This document shows, piece after piece, positions 7,878 to 15,729 of a stretch of 64,000 nucleotides of DNA. Positions within the stretch are counted from its first letter, which is position 1; each line of letters begins with the position of its first letter. A program made the position numbers and the translations under genes. The notes under the pieces were generated by a model, which was not told the DNA's origin, did not search any database, and worked only from the letters and a program-made list of their open reading frames with translations. This stretch comes from CP2-2F sp034436355 (lineage in GTDB: Bacteria > Chloroflexota > Anaerolineae > Aggregatilineales > UBA2796), in NCBI GenBank assembly GCA_034436355.1, contig DAOTVQ010000030.1:88687-152686 (forward strand). The letters run 5' to 3'.

Positions 7878-8801
7878 TCAGCCCTTCACGCCCGTATAGC
7901 TAACGCCTTCAATGAAGAAGCGCTGGAAGATGAAGAAGATGACTGCCATCGGCAGCGTGGTGATAACCGAGCCTGCCAGCATCAAATCCCACTGAATGGC
8001 ATCGCCCGTCACACCTCTCAGGAAGGCGAGCGCCAGCGGCAGCGTGTATAGATCGCGGTTCAGGTTGAGCGCGATCAGCGGACCTTGAAAATCGTTCCAT
8101 GTGCCTTGAAAGGCGAAGATCGCCATCGCAGTTAGCGCCGGGATTGCCATTGGCAAGATGATCACGAAGAACATGCGGAAGCGGCTGGCGCCGTCAATTT
8201 CGGCAGCTTCTTCAATCTCACGCGGGATGCTCTCAAAGAACTGCTTCATCAGGAAGATGCCGAAGGCATCCGCAAAGTATGGCACCAAAAGCGCCCAATA
8301 GGTATCAATCCAACCCAGTTGGCTCAGCACCAAATAGCGCGGAATAAGCAGCACAATGCCCGGCACCATCAGCGTGCCAACTAAGGCAGCAAAGGCGGCG
8401 CCGCGCCCTGGAAAGCGGATGCGCGCCAACGCATAGCCCGCCATGCTGTTAAAGATCACGCGCATGATGGTGACAACCACCGCCACAAAGAAGCTGTTGA
8501 AGATGGCACGCGGGAAGTTGATCTGTTGGTTGTTCAGGGCGCGATCATAGCCGATGGTCGTCCAGTTATAGGGCGTGCCGTCGGCACGAATGCCCGGCGA
8601 CAGGCGCATTGGGTTCGCCGCAATATCGGGCAGTTCCTTAAAGGAATTGGTGACAGCATACACAAAGGGCATGATCATCGCTAACGCGAATAAGATCAAG
8701 ACGCTATAGGTCAGCACAGTGTGGATGATTTTACCTGTTGAAGGCGGCAGTGAAAAGCCGCGTGCGCCAAGATTCGGTTGAACGGCTGCATTTGTAGACA
8801 T
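7878..8801 (-). CDS. Carbohydrate ABC transporter permease, MalG family (inner)
   Basis: Membrane permease of the CUT1 sugar importer class, 307 residues, with six predicted helices after a cytosolic N-terminus. The EAA loop that docks the ATPase is visible as EEAAEIDGASRFRMFFVIILP. It pairs with the permease encoded immediately upstream (17 bp) and with the binding protein at 9995. No ATPase gene is in the operon, so a shared MsmX/UgpC-type ATPase encoded elsewhere is presumably used. The neighbouring GH65 phosphorylase and beta-phosphoglucomutase suggest an alpha-linked disaccharide cargo. Confidence 0.93.
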   Translation of the reverse strand: MSTNAAVQPNLGARGFSLPPSTGKIIHTVLTYSVLILFALAMIMPFVYAVTNSFKELPDIAANPMRLSPGIRADGTPYNWTTIGYDRALNNQQINFPRAIFNSFFVAVVVTIMRVIFNSMAGYALARIRFPGRGAAFAALVGTLMVPGIVLLIPRYLVLSQLGWIDTYWALLVPYFADAFGIFLMKQFFESIPREIEEAAEIDGASRFRMFFVIILPMAIPALTAMAIFAFQGTWNDFQGPLIALNLNRDLYTLPLALAFLRGVTGDAIQWDLMLAGSVITTLPMAVIFFIFQRFFIEGVSYTGVKG

Positions 8802-8818
8802 AGTTCACGCACCTTTCC

Positions 8819-9898
8819 TCACTGCTGCACTGTCTTGCCGACCATGCGCCGCTGCACAATGGTGAACACAGCAATGATCACAAATAGCACGAAGGCAAGT
8901 GCTGCGCCAAGCCCTGCTTGTGAATCACGCAGGTTGCGGAAGACAATCCACGCGATGGTTTTGGTGGTACCAGCCGGATTGCCCTGCGAGATCACGTAAA
9001 TCTGGTCAAAGACTTGGAAGCAACCGATCAAGCCGATGGTCAGCACAAAGAAGGTTGTCGGGCGCAGCATTGGCACGGTGATCAGGCGGAACTGCTGCCA
9101 GCGCGTGGCGCCATCCACAGAGGCTGCCTCGTAAAGCTGGCGCGGAATATCCTGCAAGGCAGCAAGGAAGATCAGCATCATGGTGCCGGTTGTCGTCCAG
9201 ATTGCCAGCAGCATGATCGCCAACATGGTGACGGATGGTCCGCTGATCCACTGCCAGATGGACTGCCCAAGAATGCGTGATTCGGTCATCCATTCCGGCG
9301 CCGTCCGCAGCGTGAGTCCGAACAGGCGCAGAAAGTTGTGAATAATGCCGTTCGCATCGTTGATCCACGTCACTGGGCTATATTCCAAGCCGATGGCACC
9401 CGCCAAGCCTGCGATCACGCCATTGATCACACCATTCCGATTGAACAACCACAAGAAGATCGTGGCGATCACGATGGATGAGGTGATCGAAGGAAAGTAG
9501 AACGCCACACGAAAGAAGCCACGAAAGCGCAAAAATTGCTGGTTCACAATGAACGCCAAGACCAACGCAAGGATAGTCTGGGCAGGCACCACGCCAAGCG
9601 TATAGTAAAACGTATTCTTGATGGCGACAAAAAACTCATCACGCACCACTGTGGTGTTATCCAAACCAAAAATGCGCAAATAGTTTGCCAACCCAACGCT
9701 TGCCGCTTCAGCAGGTGGCTGCAAGCCGTTCCAATTGGTGAAGCTGATCAGGAAGGCGCTGAGCAATGGGATGAAGATGAAGGCGAGGATGATGATCAGC
9801 GCGGGCAAGATGAAGAAGAAGCCAGCGGCACTTTCTTGCCCTTTAGCGCCAAGCCGAAAGCCGCCTTGCCTACCCAGAGAAGGTGCTGCGACTGCCAT
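8819..9898 (-). CDS. Carbohydrate ABC transporter permease, MalF/UgpA family
   Basis: Partner permease of the CUT1 importer, 359 residues. The EAA loop reads LYEAASVDGATRWQQFRLITVP. A cytosolic N-terminal stretch precedes the first helix (FFFILPALIIILAFIFIPLLSAF). A larger-than-usual extracytoplasmic segment around residues 165-215 (NGVIAGLAGAIGLEYSPVT... to ...WISGP) resembles the periplasmic loop of some MalF-type proteins. It lies between the binding-protein gene and the MalG-type gene. A hairpin with a short T-run separates it from the binding-protein gene, which probably lowers permease expression relative to binding protein. Confidence 0.93.
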   Translation of the reverse strand: MAVAAPSLGRQGGFRLGAKGQESAAGFFFILPALIIILAFIFIPLLSAFLISFTNWNGLQPPAEAASVGLANYLRIFGLDNTTVVRDEFFVAIKNTFYYTLGVVPAQTILALVLAFIVNQQFLRFRGFFRVAFYFPSITSSIVIATIFLWLFNRNGVINGVIAGLAGAIGLEYSPVTWINDANGIIHNFLRLFGLTLRTAPEWMTESRILGQSIWQWISGPSVTMLAIMLLAIWTTTGTMMLIFLAALQDIPRQLYEAASVDGATRWQQFRLITVPMLRPTTFFVLTIGLIGCFQVFDQIYVISQGNPAGTTKTIAWIVFRNLRDSQAGLGAALAFVLFVIIAVFTIVQRRMVGKTVQQ

Positions 9899-9920
9899 AT
9901 GAAAAAATCCCCTTCACTAA

Positions 9921-9962
9921 AAAGTTTATAAAAGCGCCCCACCCATGCGATAGGCGAGGCGC
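9921..9962 (-). terminator. Intrinsic terminator/attenuator between binding-protein and permease genes
   Basis: On the minus strand a 10-bp stem (GCGCCTCGCC pairing with GGTGGGGCGC, two to three G-U pairs, loop ~9 nt, at 9934-9962) is followed by TTTTATAAACTTTTT. It lies just after the solute-binding protein gene and probably makes that message more abundant than the permease message, as known for maltose-type operons. Confidence 0.7.
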
Positions 9963-9994
9963 TCACACTTAGGCTGCTTGTTTATGAGCAGCCT

Positions 9995-11209
9995 CTAACG
10001 CGAGGCAAGCACCTCAGCGCCAACTGCCTCAATTTCGGCAAGGGCGCCGTTCACGGTTTGGTTTTCGCCCATCACCAGTGAAAGCTGCTCATTCACCTTA
10101 TCCAGCACCGCTTGGAAGCCCGGCACAAACTGCCACTTGCGGGCATACTCTGCACCGTTCAGGTATGGCTCAAGGTTCGGGAACTGTGCTAACCAGCCCT
10201 CGCGCAGCGAAGCACGCGTTGGCATTGCCAGACCGAGATCAGTCCATGCCTTCATGCCCTCGGCACCGGTCAGGTAATCCACAAACTTCACGGCTGCCTC
10301 AGGATTCTTCGCCTTCATTGGCACGGCATAGCAGACGGTGAACGCCATGGTCGCCTTGCCGCCTGGGCCGGCGGGCATCTCAACTGCCATGTGCTTCAGG
10401 TCAGGGAACTGATCCTTGAGGTACGGCTCGATCCAGTTGCCTTCAAAGGCCATGGCAACCAAGCCCTTGCCGAATGCCTCACCCGGCCAACCCACACCCA
10501 GATCGGCGGGCGTCTTGGCAAAACCATCAAGGTACAAGTCGGTGTAGAATTCCAAGGCAGCGGCAGCCTCAGGGCTGTTGATGGTCATCTCGGTGAAGTC
10601 ATCGTTGGTGACCGAGCCGCCAGCTGCATAGAGGAAGGCGACCCAACGGGCGAAATCAGCAGGCACCACAACGCCATAGACGCCATCTTTGGTCAGCGCT
10701 TCGGCAGCGGCGCGCATTTCTTCCCAAGTGGTGGGCGCGCTTAAGCCGGCAGCCTCAAACATCTCGGTGTTGATCTGCAAAGCGAGCGTTGAGAAGTCTT
10801 TGGGTGGGCAGTAGAACTGACCATTGGTGGTGAAGGCATCCCGCAGGGATGGGTAGAAATCATCGGTATCGGTCAGCATCTCGCCCACTGGCATCAGCGC
10901 ATCGGCGCGCACCAGATCGAGGAAGCGGAACGAGTCTACATAGAACACATCCGGTGGTTCGCCGCCCGCCAGTGATTTTTGCAAGGTAGTATCATAGTCT
11001 GGCACTTGGTTCAACGTGACTTGAATATCAGCGTTGGCAGCGTTCCAGTCATCCACAATTTTCTGAAGGCGTTCATTCTCCGAAGGCGAGGACGACCAGC
11101 CCATCAGCACAAGGTTGACGGTCTGCGCGGCGCGTGCGCTTGGCGCAGCGGCAACGGCGATCAAGGCGATCACAATTGCGAGGGTAAGAAAACGAAAAGT
11201 CTTGTTCAC
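9995..11209 (-). CDS. Extracellular sugar-binding protein (ABC importer, MalE-like)
   Basis: 404-residue secreted binding protein of the CUT1 class starting at GTG 11207-11209. The signal peptide is visible (FRFLTLAIVIALIAVAAAPSARAAQ, cleavage likely near residue 28); no lipobox Cys is evident. The mature part has the family pattern: VNLVLMGWSSSPSENERLQKIV at the N-terminus, GGEPPDVFYVDSFRFLDL in the first lobe and GLVAMAFEGNW in the second. It leads the leftward operon and is driven by a promoter carrying a LacI-type operator shared with the divergent beta-phosphoglucomutase gene. Cargo is probably a disaccharide handled by the GH65 phosphorylase at 13227. Confidence 0.92.
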   Translation of the reverse strand: MNKTFRFLTLAIVIALIAVAAAPSARAAQTVNLVLMGWSSSPSENERLQKIVDDWNAANADIQVTLNQVPDYDTTLQKSLAGGEPPDVFYVDSFRFLDLVRADALMPVGEMLTDTDDFYPSLRDAFTTNGQFYCPPKDFSTLALQINTEMFEAAGLSAPTTWEEMRAAAEALTKDGVYGVVVPADFARWVAFLYAAGGSVTNDDFTEMTINSPEAAAALEFYTDLYLDGFAKTPADLGVGWPGEAFGKGLVAMAFEGNWIEPYLKDQFPDLKHMAVEMPAGPGGKATMAFTVCYAVPMKAKNPEAAVKFVDYLTGAEGMKAWTDLGLAMPTRASLREGWLAQFPNLEPYLNGAEYARKWQFVPGFQAVLDKVNEQLSLVMGENQTVNGALAEIEAVGAEVLASR

Positions 11210-11225
11210 GGCACATTTTCCTTTT

Positions 11226-11250
11226 GTGGTTAAACCACTTAAACGTTTAA
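11226..11250. promoter_or_regulatory. Composite LacI-type operator: two abutting palindromes
   Basis: The 12-bp perfect palindrome TTAAACGTTTAA (11239-11250) has the central CG of LacI-family operators. It directly abuts a second palindrome GTGGTTaAACCAC (11226-11238), so the half-site TTAAAC occurs twice in direct orientation 9 bp apart. It lies just downstream of the minus-strand -10 and overlaps the plus-strand -35. A close match occurs in front of the regulator gene (11999-12010). Confidence 0.75.
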
Positions 11251-11268
11251 CTCAATATCGAATATAAT
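11239..11268 (+). promoter_or_regulatory. Promoter for beta-phosphoglucomutase gene
   Basis: TATAAT at 11263-11268 with a weak -35 (TTAAAC, 11239-11244) 18 bp upstream that is part of the operator. The start codon at 11302 has AGAGGA 8 nt upstream. Confidence 0.6.
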
Positions 11269-11289
11269 GAACTTTGTACAGGTTGTCAA
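11261..11289 (-). promoter_or_regulatory. Sigma-70 promoter for the sugar-binding protein operon
   Basis: On the minus strand TTGACA (11284-11289), a 17-bp spacer and TATATT (11261-11266). The operator begins 10 bp downstream of the -10, covering the expected transcription start. Confidence 0.8.
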
Positions 11290-11301
11290 GAGGAATGCAT
11301 A

Positions 11302-11964
11302 ATGCCTAAAATCTCCGCCTTTATCTTCGATCTGGATGGTGTAATCACCGATACTGCCGAGTACCATTATCGTTCTTGGCAGCGCCTTGCCGATGAGGAA
11401 GGGTTGCCCTTCAGCCGTGAGGAGAATGAAGCACTGCGCGGCGTCTCTCGCCGTGAAAGCCTGCTGCGCCTGCTGAAAGGCAAGGTGCTGCCTGAGGCGC
11501 AAATGGAAGCCTACATGGCGCGTAAGAATGCCTATTACCGTGATTTTCTGGCGCACATCACGCCCGCTGACCTGCTGAGCGGTGTGGCAGACTTTCTGGC
11601 GCAAACACGCGCTCACGGCATCAAAATTGGGCTAGGCTCTGCCAGCAAAAATGCCCGCGATGCGCTGCATGGGCTAGGCATTGCTGCACAGTTTGACGCC
11701 ATTGGCGATGGCTATTCGGTCAGCCGCACCAAGCCCGCGCCCGATCTGTTTGTGTGGGTGGCAGGCAGGCTGGATGTGCCACCGGCGGAAGTTGTCGTCT
11801 TTGAAGATGCTGAGGCGGGCATTGCTGCTGCCCGTGAATGCGGTATGTTTACGGTTGGGCTTGGCGATGCAGAGCGCGTCCGCGCTGCCGATCTGATCTT
11901 ACCCAATTTGGAAGGCGTGCAAGTTGCCGAGATTTTGAGTAAACTTGGCGCTGCGCCGCATTGA
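11302..11964 (+). CDS. pgmB: Beta-phosphoglucomutase (HAD superfamily)
   Basis: Interconverts beta-glucose 1-phosphate and glucose 6-phosphate in the cytoplasm; 220 residues. Motif I is FDLDGVITDTAEYHYRSW with the nucleophile and acid/base Asp pair (DLD). The cap helix with GVSRRESLLRLL is typical of beta-PGM, and GLGSASKNA, KPAPDLF and VFEDAEAGI give motifs II-IV. It is the obligate partner of inverting GH65 phosphorylases, which release beta-glucose 1-phosphate; such an enzyme is encoded two genes downstream. It diverges from the sugar-importer operon across a shared operator. The stop overlaps the -35 box of the next gene's promoter. Confidence 0.95.
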   Translation: MPKISAFIFDLDGVITDTAEYHYRSWQRLADEEGLPFSREENEALRGVSRRESLLRLLKGKVLPEAQMEAYMARKNAYYRDFLAHITPADLLSGVADFLAQTRAHGIKIGLGSASKNARDALHGLGIAAQFDAIGDGYSVSRTKPAPDLFVWVAGRLDVPPAEVVVFEDAEAGIAAARECGMFTVGLGDAERVRAADLILPNLEGVQVAEILSKLGAAPH

Positions 11965-12010
11965 CAGTCTGCCCTAACGTGGCTATTATGAGCATAGGTT
12001 AAACGTTTTA
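11961..12010 (+). promoter_or_regulatory. Autoregulated promoter and operator of the LacI-type regulator
   Basis: TTGACA (11961-11966), 17-bp spacer and TATTAT (11984-11989), followed 9 bp later by TTAAACGTTTTA (11999-12010). This is nearly identical to the operator in front of the transport operon and sits at the same distance from the -10. The regulator therefore probably represses itself. Confidence 0.75.
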
Positions 12011-12023
12011 GTCGGGTGAATGC

Positions 12024-13190
12024 ATGGCGACTTTGAAAGAGGTAGCGGCACAAGCGCACGTCCCGCTGCTAACTGCCTATCACGCGCTGAGCGGCGTGCA
12101 GTCTGTGCCAGAAGCACAGCAGCGCAGCGTCCACGCGGCGGCAGAAGCGCTTGGCTACACGCTCAATATCACCATTAAGGATGTAGCGGCGCTGGCGGGC
12201 GTCTCCATTGCGACTGTTTCCTACGTCATGAATAACAGCTATCCCGTCAGTGAGGCAACGCGCCGCCGTGTGTTAGAGGCAGCCGCTGCGCTGAACTATC
12301 GCCCAAACGTGAACGGGCGCAACTTTCAGGCAAGCAAAACGCGCTTGATCGGCTATGGTTGGCATAACATCAAGCGCGGTCAGAGCGCACCACTGCTAGA
12401 TCGTTTTACCTATTGGATGGCGCAGGCAGTTGAATCCTACGGTTACCACGTGCTGACCTTCGCCCATACCGAAGAATCACCAACGGACGCCTACCAAGAG
12501 CTGATCCAAACCAACCGCGTAGACGGCTTCATCTTAGCGCACACCAACCGCAACGATGCGCGCATTCGCCACTTACTAGAGGCGTGTGTGCCGTTCGCTG
12601 CCTTTGGGCGCGCCAACGACCGCTGGAATTTTCCCTACGTGGATGTGGATGGGCGGCACGGCATCGCGTTGGTCACCAGCCACCTAATCAGCTTAGGGCA
12701 TACGCGCATTGCGCTGATCGGGTGGCCCGAAGGCTCGCTGAGTGGTGATGCGCGTGTGCAAGGCTACTTCGATGCACTGGACGCCGCAGCGCTCTCGCCA
12801 CAGGCAGGTTGGATCAGGCGTGTGGAGAATACAAGCACCGCTGCGGCTGCGGCGGCGGCTGATCTGCTGGCACTGCCTGCCCAAACGCGCCCTACTGCCC
12901 TTGTCTGCGTCAGCGACCTGATGGCAATCGGCGTGATGAATTACCTAAACCGCTGTGGTGTGCAAATTGGCTATGACATGGCAGTCAGCGGCTTTGATGA
13001 TGATCCCGTCTCGGAATTGCTTTATCCGCCGCTAACAACGCTCCGCCAACCGGTCGATGACCTTGCCGCGCAAGTCGTAGCGCTGCTGATCGCAGAGCTA
13101 GAACGGTTGCCTATACCGCAGCGCCAAATTTTGGTGGCGCCCGAACTCATTGTGCGCGCCAGCACCGATCCACACCGACAAGTTCCCTAG
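12024..13190 (+). CDS. LacI-family repressor with two tandem N-terminal HTH domains
   Basis: 388-residue sugar-responsive repressor, ~45 residues longer than usual because the DNA-binding head is duplicated. Head 1 (residues 1-48) is ATLKEVAAQAHVPLLTAYHA, ending AAAEALGYTLN. Head 2 (49-110) is ITIKDVAALAGVSIATVSYV, ending AAALNYRPNVNGRNFQASKT, the canonical recognition helix and hinge. The effector domain follows from ~115 (LIGYGWHNIK) through typical motifs (VDGFILAHT, PYVDVDGRHG, ALVCVSDLMAIG, AVSGFDDDPVSE). Head 1 is more divergent, for example PLLTAYHALSG in place of SxxTVSxxLNx. Palindromic operators lie before this gene and in the adjacent divergent promoter. Sits between pgmB and the GH65 gene, so it probably controls uptake and phosphorolysis of one disaccharide. 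Confidence 0.9.
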   Translation: MATLKEVAAQAHVPLLTAYHALSGVQSVPEAQQRSVHAAAEALGYTLNITIKDVAALAGVSIATVSYVMNNSYPVSEATRRRVLEAAAALNYRPNVNGRNFQASKTRLIGYGWHNIKRGQSAPLLDRFTYWMAQAVESYGYHVLTFAHTEESPTDAYQELIQTNRVDGFILAHTNRNDARIRHLLEACVPFAAFGRANDRWNFPYVDVDGRHGIALVTSHLISLGHTRIALIGWPEGSLSGDARVQGYFDALDAAALSPQAGWIRRVENTSTAAAAAAADLLALPAQTRPTALVCVSDLMAIGVMNYLNRCGVQIGYDMAVSGFDDDPVSELLYPPLTTLRQPVDDLAAQVVALLIAELERLPIPQRQILVAPELIVRASTDPHRQVP

Positions 13191-13226
13191 CTTTCTTTGG
13201 CTTTCAGAAATTAAGAGGCTGATGAG

Positions 13227-15395
13227 ATGATCTCCCCCATTGAGCAGCGCACATGGCTTGTGAGCGAAACGCCCTTCAATCCGTTCAAACTAAGCCATAC
13301 CGAGACGATCTTCACCGTTGGTAATGGCTTTATGGGCGTGCGTGGCACGTTTGAGGAAGGCTACACAGGCGATTTAGCCTCGACGCTGGTGCATGGCATT
13401 TTTAACCATGCCGAGGGCGATCTTGTGCCAGATATTGTGAACTTGCCAAATCCGCTGCCCATTCGCATTGTGGTGGATGGTGAGGCATTCCACATGACGA
13501 CCGGTAGGGTGCTTGGCTACCGACGAACGCTTGATTTGAAGCGCGCCGTGCTGACTCGTGAGGTGCTGTGGCGCACGACGCAAGGTGTGGTGGTCAAGCT
13601 GACCTTTGAGCGTTTCGCCAACCTTGCCGCCGAACATCTCTTGGTGCAGCGCGTCAGCGTGCGCGCTTTGCTCGGCTCGCCCAAGATCGAGATTCGCAGC
13701 AGCCTTGATGCCGCTGTGACCAACGAAGGCGTGCCATATCTGACCGCTGTTCAACAGCACGCCGCCGAAGGCGAACTGGTGGTGACGGCGCGCACCAATC
13801 AAAGTGGCTATGGCATAGCAGTTGCCGCCGCGCACAGCCTGAGCGCAGATAGCACACTACACACCAGCGCCGATCAGGTGTGCTATGCGTTCGACCTGCC
13901 CCAAGAGACAGCCGTCAGCCTGACCAAAGTCAGCGCCATTTACAGCACACGCCAAAGCAAAACGCCTGATCAGGCTGCCCAAGAGGCGGCACGGACAGCC
14001 CTTACCAAAGGCTACGAGTCGCTTTTTGCCTCACACTGCGCGGCATGGGAGCAGTATTGGCACACCTCCGATGTGCAGATTGAAGGCGATGAGGTGGCGC
14101 AACGAGCAATCCGTTTTACCACTTACCACATCCTGATCGCCGCGCCGCGCCACGATGAACACAGCAGCATTGGCGCAAAAACGCTCTCTGGATCGGGCTA
14201 CAAAGGGCATGTCTTCTGGGATACTGAGTTGTTCATGCTGCCGATGCTGACGCTCACCCAGCCCAAACTCGCCCGCAACCTGCTCATGTACCGCTATCAC
14301 AACCTGCAAGGCGCCCGTAACAAGGCACGTGCCAACGGCTACGAAGGCGCTATGTTCCCTTGGGAAAGCACCGATACAGGTGAAGAGACAACACCGCAGT
14401 GGTCGCACCCGCAACCTGACGGCACGCGCATTCGCATCTGGACGGGCGATACAGAACAGCACATCAGCACCGATGTTGCCTATGCCGTGCTGCAATATTG
14501 GCGGTGGACGGGCGATGATGAGTTCTTCGTGAAGCATGGCGCTGAAATCGTGCTAGACACCGCCGTTTTCTGGGGCAGCCGCGCCGAATACAACGCCGAG
14601 CGCGATCACTACGAACTTAAGATGCAGATTGGACCGGATGAATACCACGAAAATGTGGATAACAGTGCTTTCACCAACAGCATGGTGCGCTGGCATTTGC
14701 AGCAGGCATTGGAGGTGCGCCAATGGTTGTTGGCACATCATGCACAGGCGGCTGAAGCGCTCTTGGCGCGGCTGGGCATTACAGGGGAACGCTGCGCGCT
14801 GTGGGAACGCATCGCAGCGAAGATGTATGTGCCGCGTGACGCGGAAAGCGGCGTGCTGGAGCAATTCGACGGCTTCTTCAACCTCGAACGCCTTGACCTG
14901 ACACATTGGCAGCCGCGTGTTGCCAACATGGATTGGATTCTGGGTCATGCACGGACGCAAGGCGTGATGGTCATCAAGCAAGCGGATGTTGTGATGCTGA
15001 TGGCGCTGCTTGGTGAGCAGTTCGGCACGCTTGAAGAACGGCAGGCAAACTGGGATTTCTACTATCCAATCGTGGATCATGGCTCGTCGCTCAGCCCATC
15101 CACACACGCTTGGGTAGCAGCACGCCTGAACTTGCTGGAAGAGGCTTACAAGATGTTCATCTATGCTGCCAACATAGACCTTGAAGATTTGAAGGGCAAC
15201 GTGCGCGATGGCATCCATGCGGCAGCCAGCGGCGGCGTGTGGCAAGCACTTGCCTTTGGCTTTGCTGGGCTAAGTTTGGCGGAAAACGGCGAAATGCTGA
15301 TTGATCCTGCGCTGCCACCGCATTGGCAAAGCGTCACGCTGCGTGTCTACCATCGTGGGCAGCTTAAGACCATCCGCCTAACGGCAGAAGGCTAG
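13227..15395 (+). CDS. Glycoside hydrolase family 65 disaccharide phosphorylase (maltose/kojibiose/trehalose type)
   Basis: Cytosolic enzyme of 722 residues. It begins with the GH65 N-terminal beta-sandwich signature (ETIFTVGNGFMGVRGTFEEG) and carries the catalytic (alpha/alpha)6 barrel with GHVFWDTELFMLPMLT, the catalytic acid Glu in QIGPDEYHENVDNSAFTN (~474), KQADVVMLM and the phosphate-site region YYPIVDHGSSLSPSTHAW. GH65 phosphorylases split an alpha-glucosyl disaccharide with phosphate into beta-glucose 1-phosphate and glucose; the neighbouring beta-phosphoglucomutase then gives glucose 6-phosphate. Which linkage is used (maltose, nigerose, kojibiose, trehalose) cannot be told by eye. 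AGAGG stands 8 nt before the ATG. Confidence 0.93.
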   Translation: MISPIEQRTWLVSETPFNPFKLSHTETIFTVGNGFMGVRGTFEEGYTGDLASTLVHGIFNHAEGDLVPDIVNLPNPLPIRIVVDGEAFHMTTGRVLGYRRTLDLKRAVLTREVLWRTTQGVVVKLTFERFANLAAEHLLVQRVSVRALLGSPKIEIRSSLDAAVTNEGVPYLTAVQQHAAEGELVVTARTNQSGYGIAVAAAHSLSADSTLHTSADQVCYAFDLPQETAVSLTKVSAIYSTRQSKTPDQAAQEAARTALTKGYESLFASHCAAWEQYWHTSDVQIEGDEVAQRAIRFTTYHILIAAPRHDEHSSIGAKTLSGSGYKGHVFWDTELFMLPMLTLTQPKLARNLLMYRYHNLQGARNKARANGYEGAMFPWESTDTGEETTPQWSHPQPDGTRIRIWTGDTEQHISTDVAYAVLQYWRWTGDDEFFVKHGAEIVLDTAVFWGSRAEYNAERDHYELKMQIGPDEYHENVDNSAFTNSMVRWHLQQALEVRQWLLAHHAQAAEALLARLGITGERCALWERIAAKMYVPRDAESGVLEQFDGFFNLERLDLTHWQPRVANMDWILGHARTQGVMVIKQADVVMLMALLGEQFGTLEERQANWDFYYPIVDHGSSLSPSTHAWVAARLNLLEEAYKMFIYAANIDLEDLKGNVRDGIHAAASGGVWQALAFGFAGLSLAENGEMLIDPALPPHWQSVTLRVYHRGQLKTIRLTAEG

Positions 15396-15406
15396 GCACA
15401 GCGACT

Positions 15407-15434
15407 GGGGCGGCAGCCGAACCTATACCGCCCC
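15407..15434 (+). terminator. Weak candidate terminator after the GH65 gene
   Basis: A 7-bp GGGGCGG/CCGCCCC stem with a 14-nt loop just after the stop, but no real T-run follows, so termination would be weak or factor-assisted. Confidence 0.35.
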
Positions 15435-15465
15435 TATATCATCGTTCGTGATTTTCAGCACAAAC

Positions 15466-15474
15466 TGCTATACT
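15466..15474 (+). promoter_or_regulatory. Extended -10 promoter before the small membrane protein/CopCD genes
   Basis: TGCTATACT (TG at 15466-15467, TATACT at 15469-15474), about 32 bp before the ATG at 15507. No convincing -35 is visible. Confidence 0.45.
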
Positions 15475-15506
15475 CTGTAAAACACCCTGAAAATAGCGGA
15501 TGCTCT

Positions 15507-15722
15507 ATGACTCCTTTCCTGTTCCCATTGGCGCATGGCGCGCTTGGCTGGTGGGATGAAATTTTCATCGTCCTTGCTGTCGGCATCTTTCTGGTGATGT
15601 TCTTGGCGCCGCTGCTGAACACTGCCCTACGCCGCACACACGACGATTCGCAGGCTGCCAACACCACACCCGACGCCGCACCGCCAACCGAAAACACGCC
15701 CGATACTTTCCGTTTGGAGTAA
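15507..15722 (+). CDS. Small single-pass membrane protein upstream of the CopC-CopD fusion
   Basis: 71 residues: a short N-terminus (TPFLFPLAHGALGWWDE), one membrane helix (IFIVLAVGIFLVMFLAPLLN, ~21-42) and a charged then Pro/Thr-rich cytosolic or external tail (TTPDAAPPTENTPDTF). No family is recognised. The stop is 7 bp before the CopC-CopD gene, so the two are probably one transcript from the extended -10 at 15466. A small partner of the copper or cytochrome protein is plausible; there is no direct evidence. Confidence 0.65.
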   Translation: MTPFLFPLAHGALGWWDEIFIVLAVGIFLVMFLAPLLNTALRRTHDDSQAANTTPDAAPPTENTPDTFRLE

Positions 15723-15729
15723 CCGCCCA

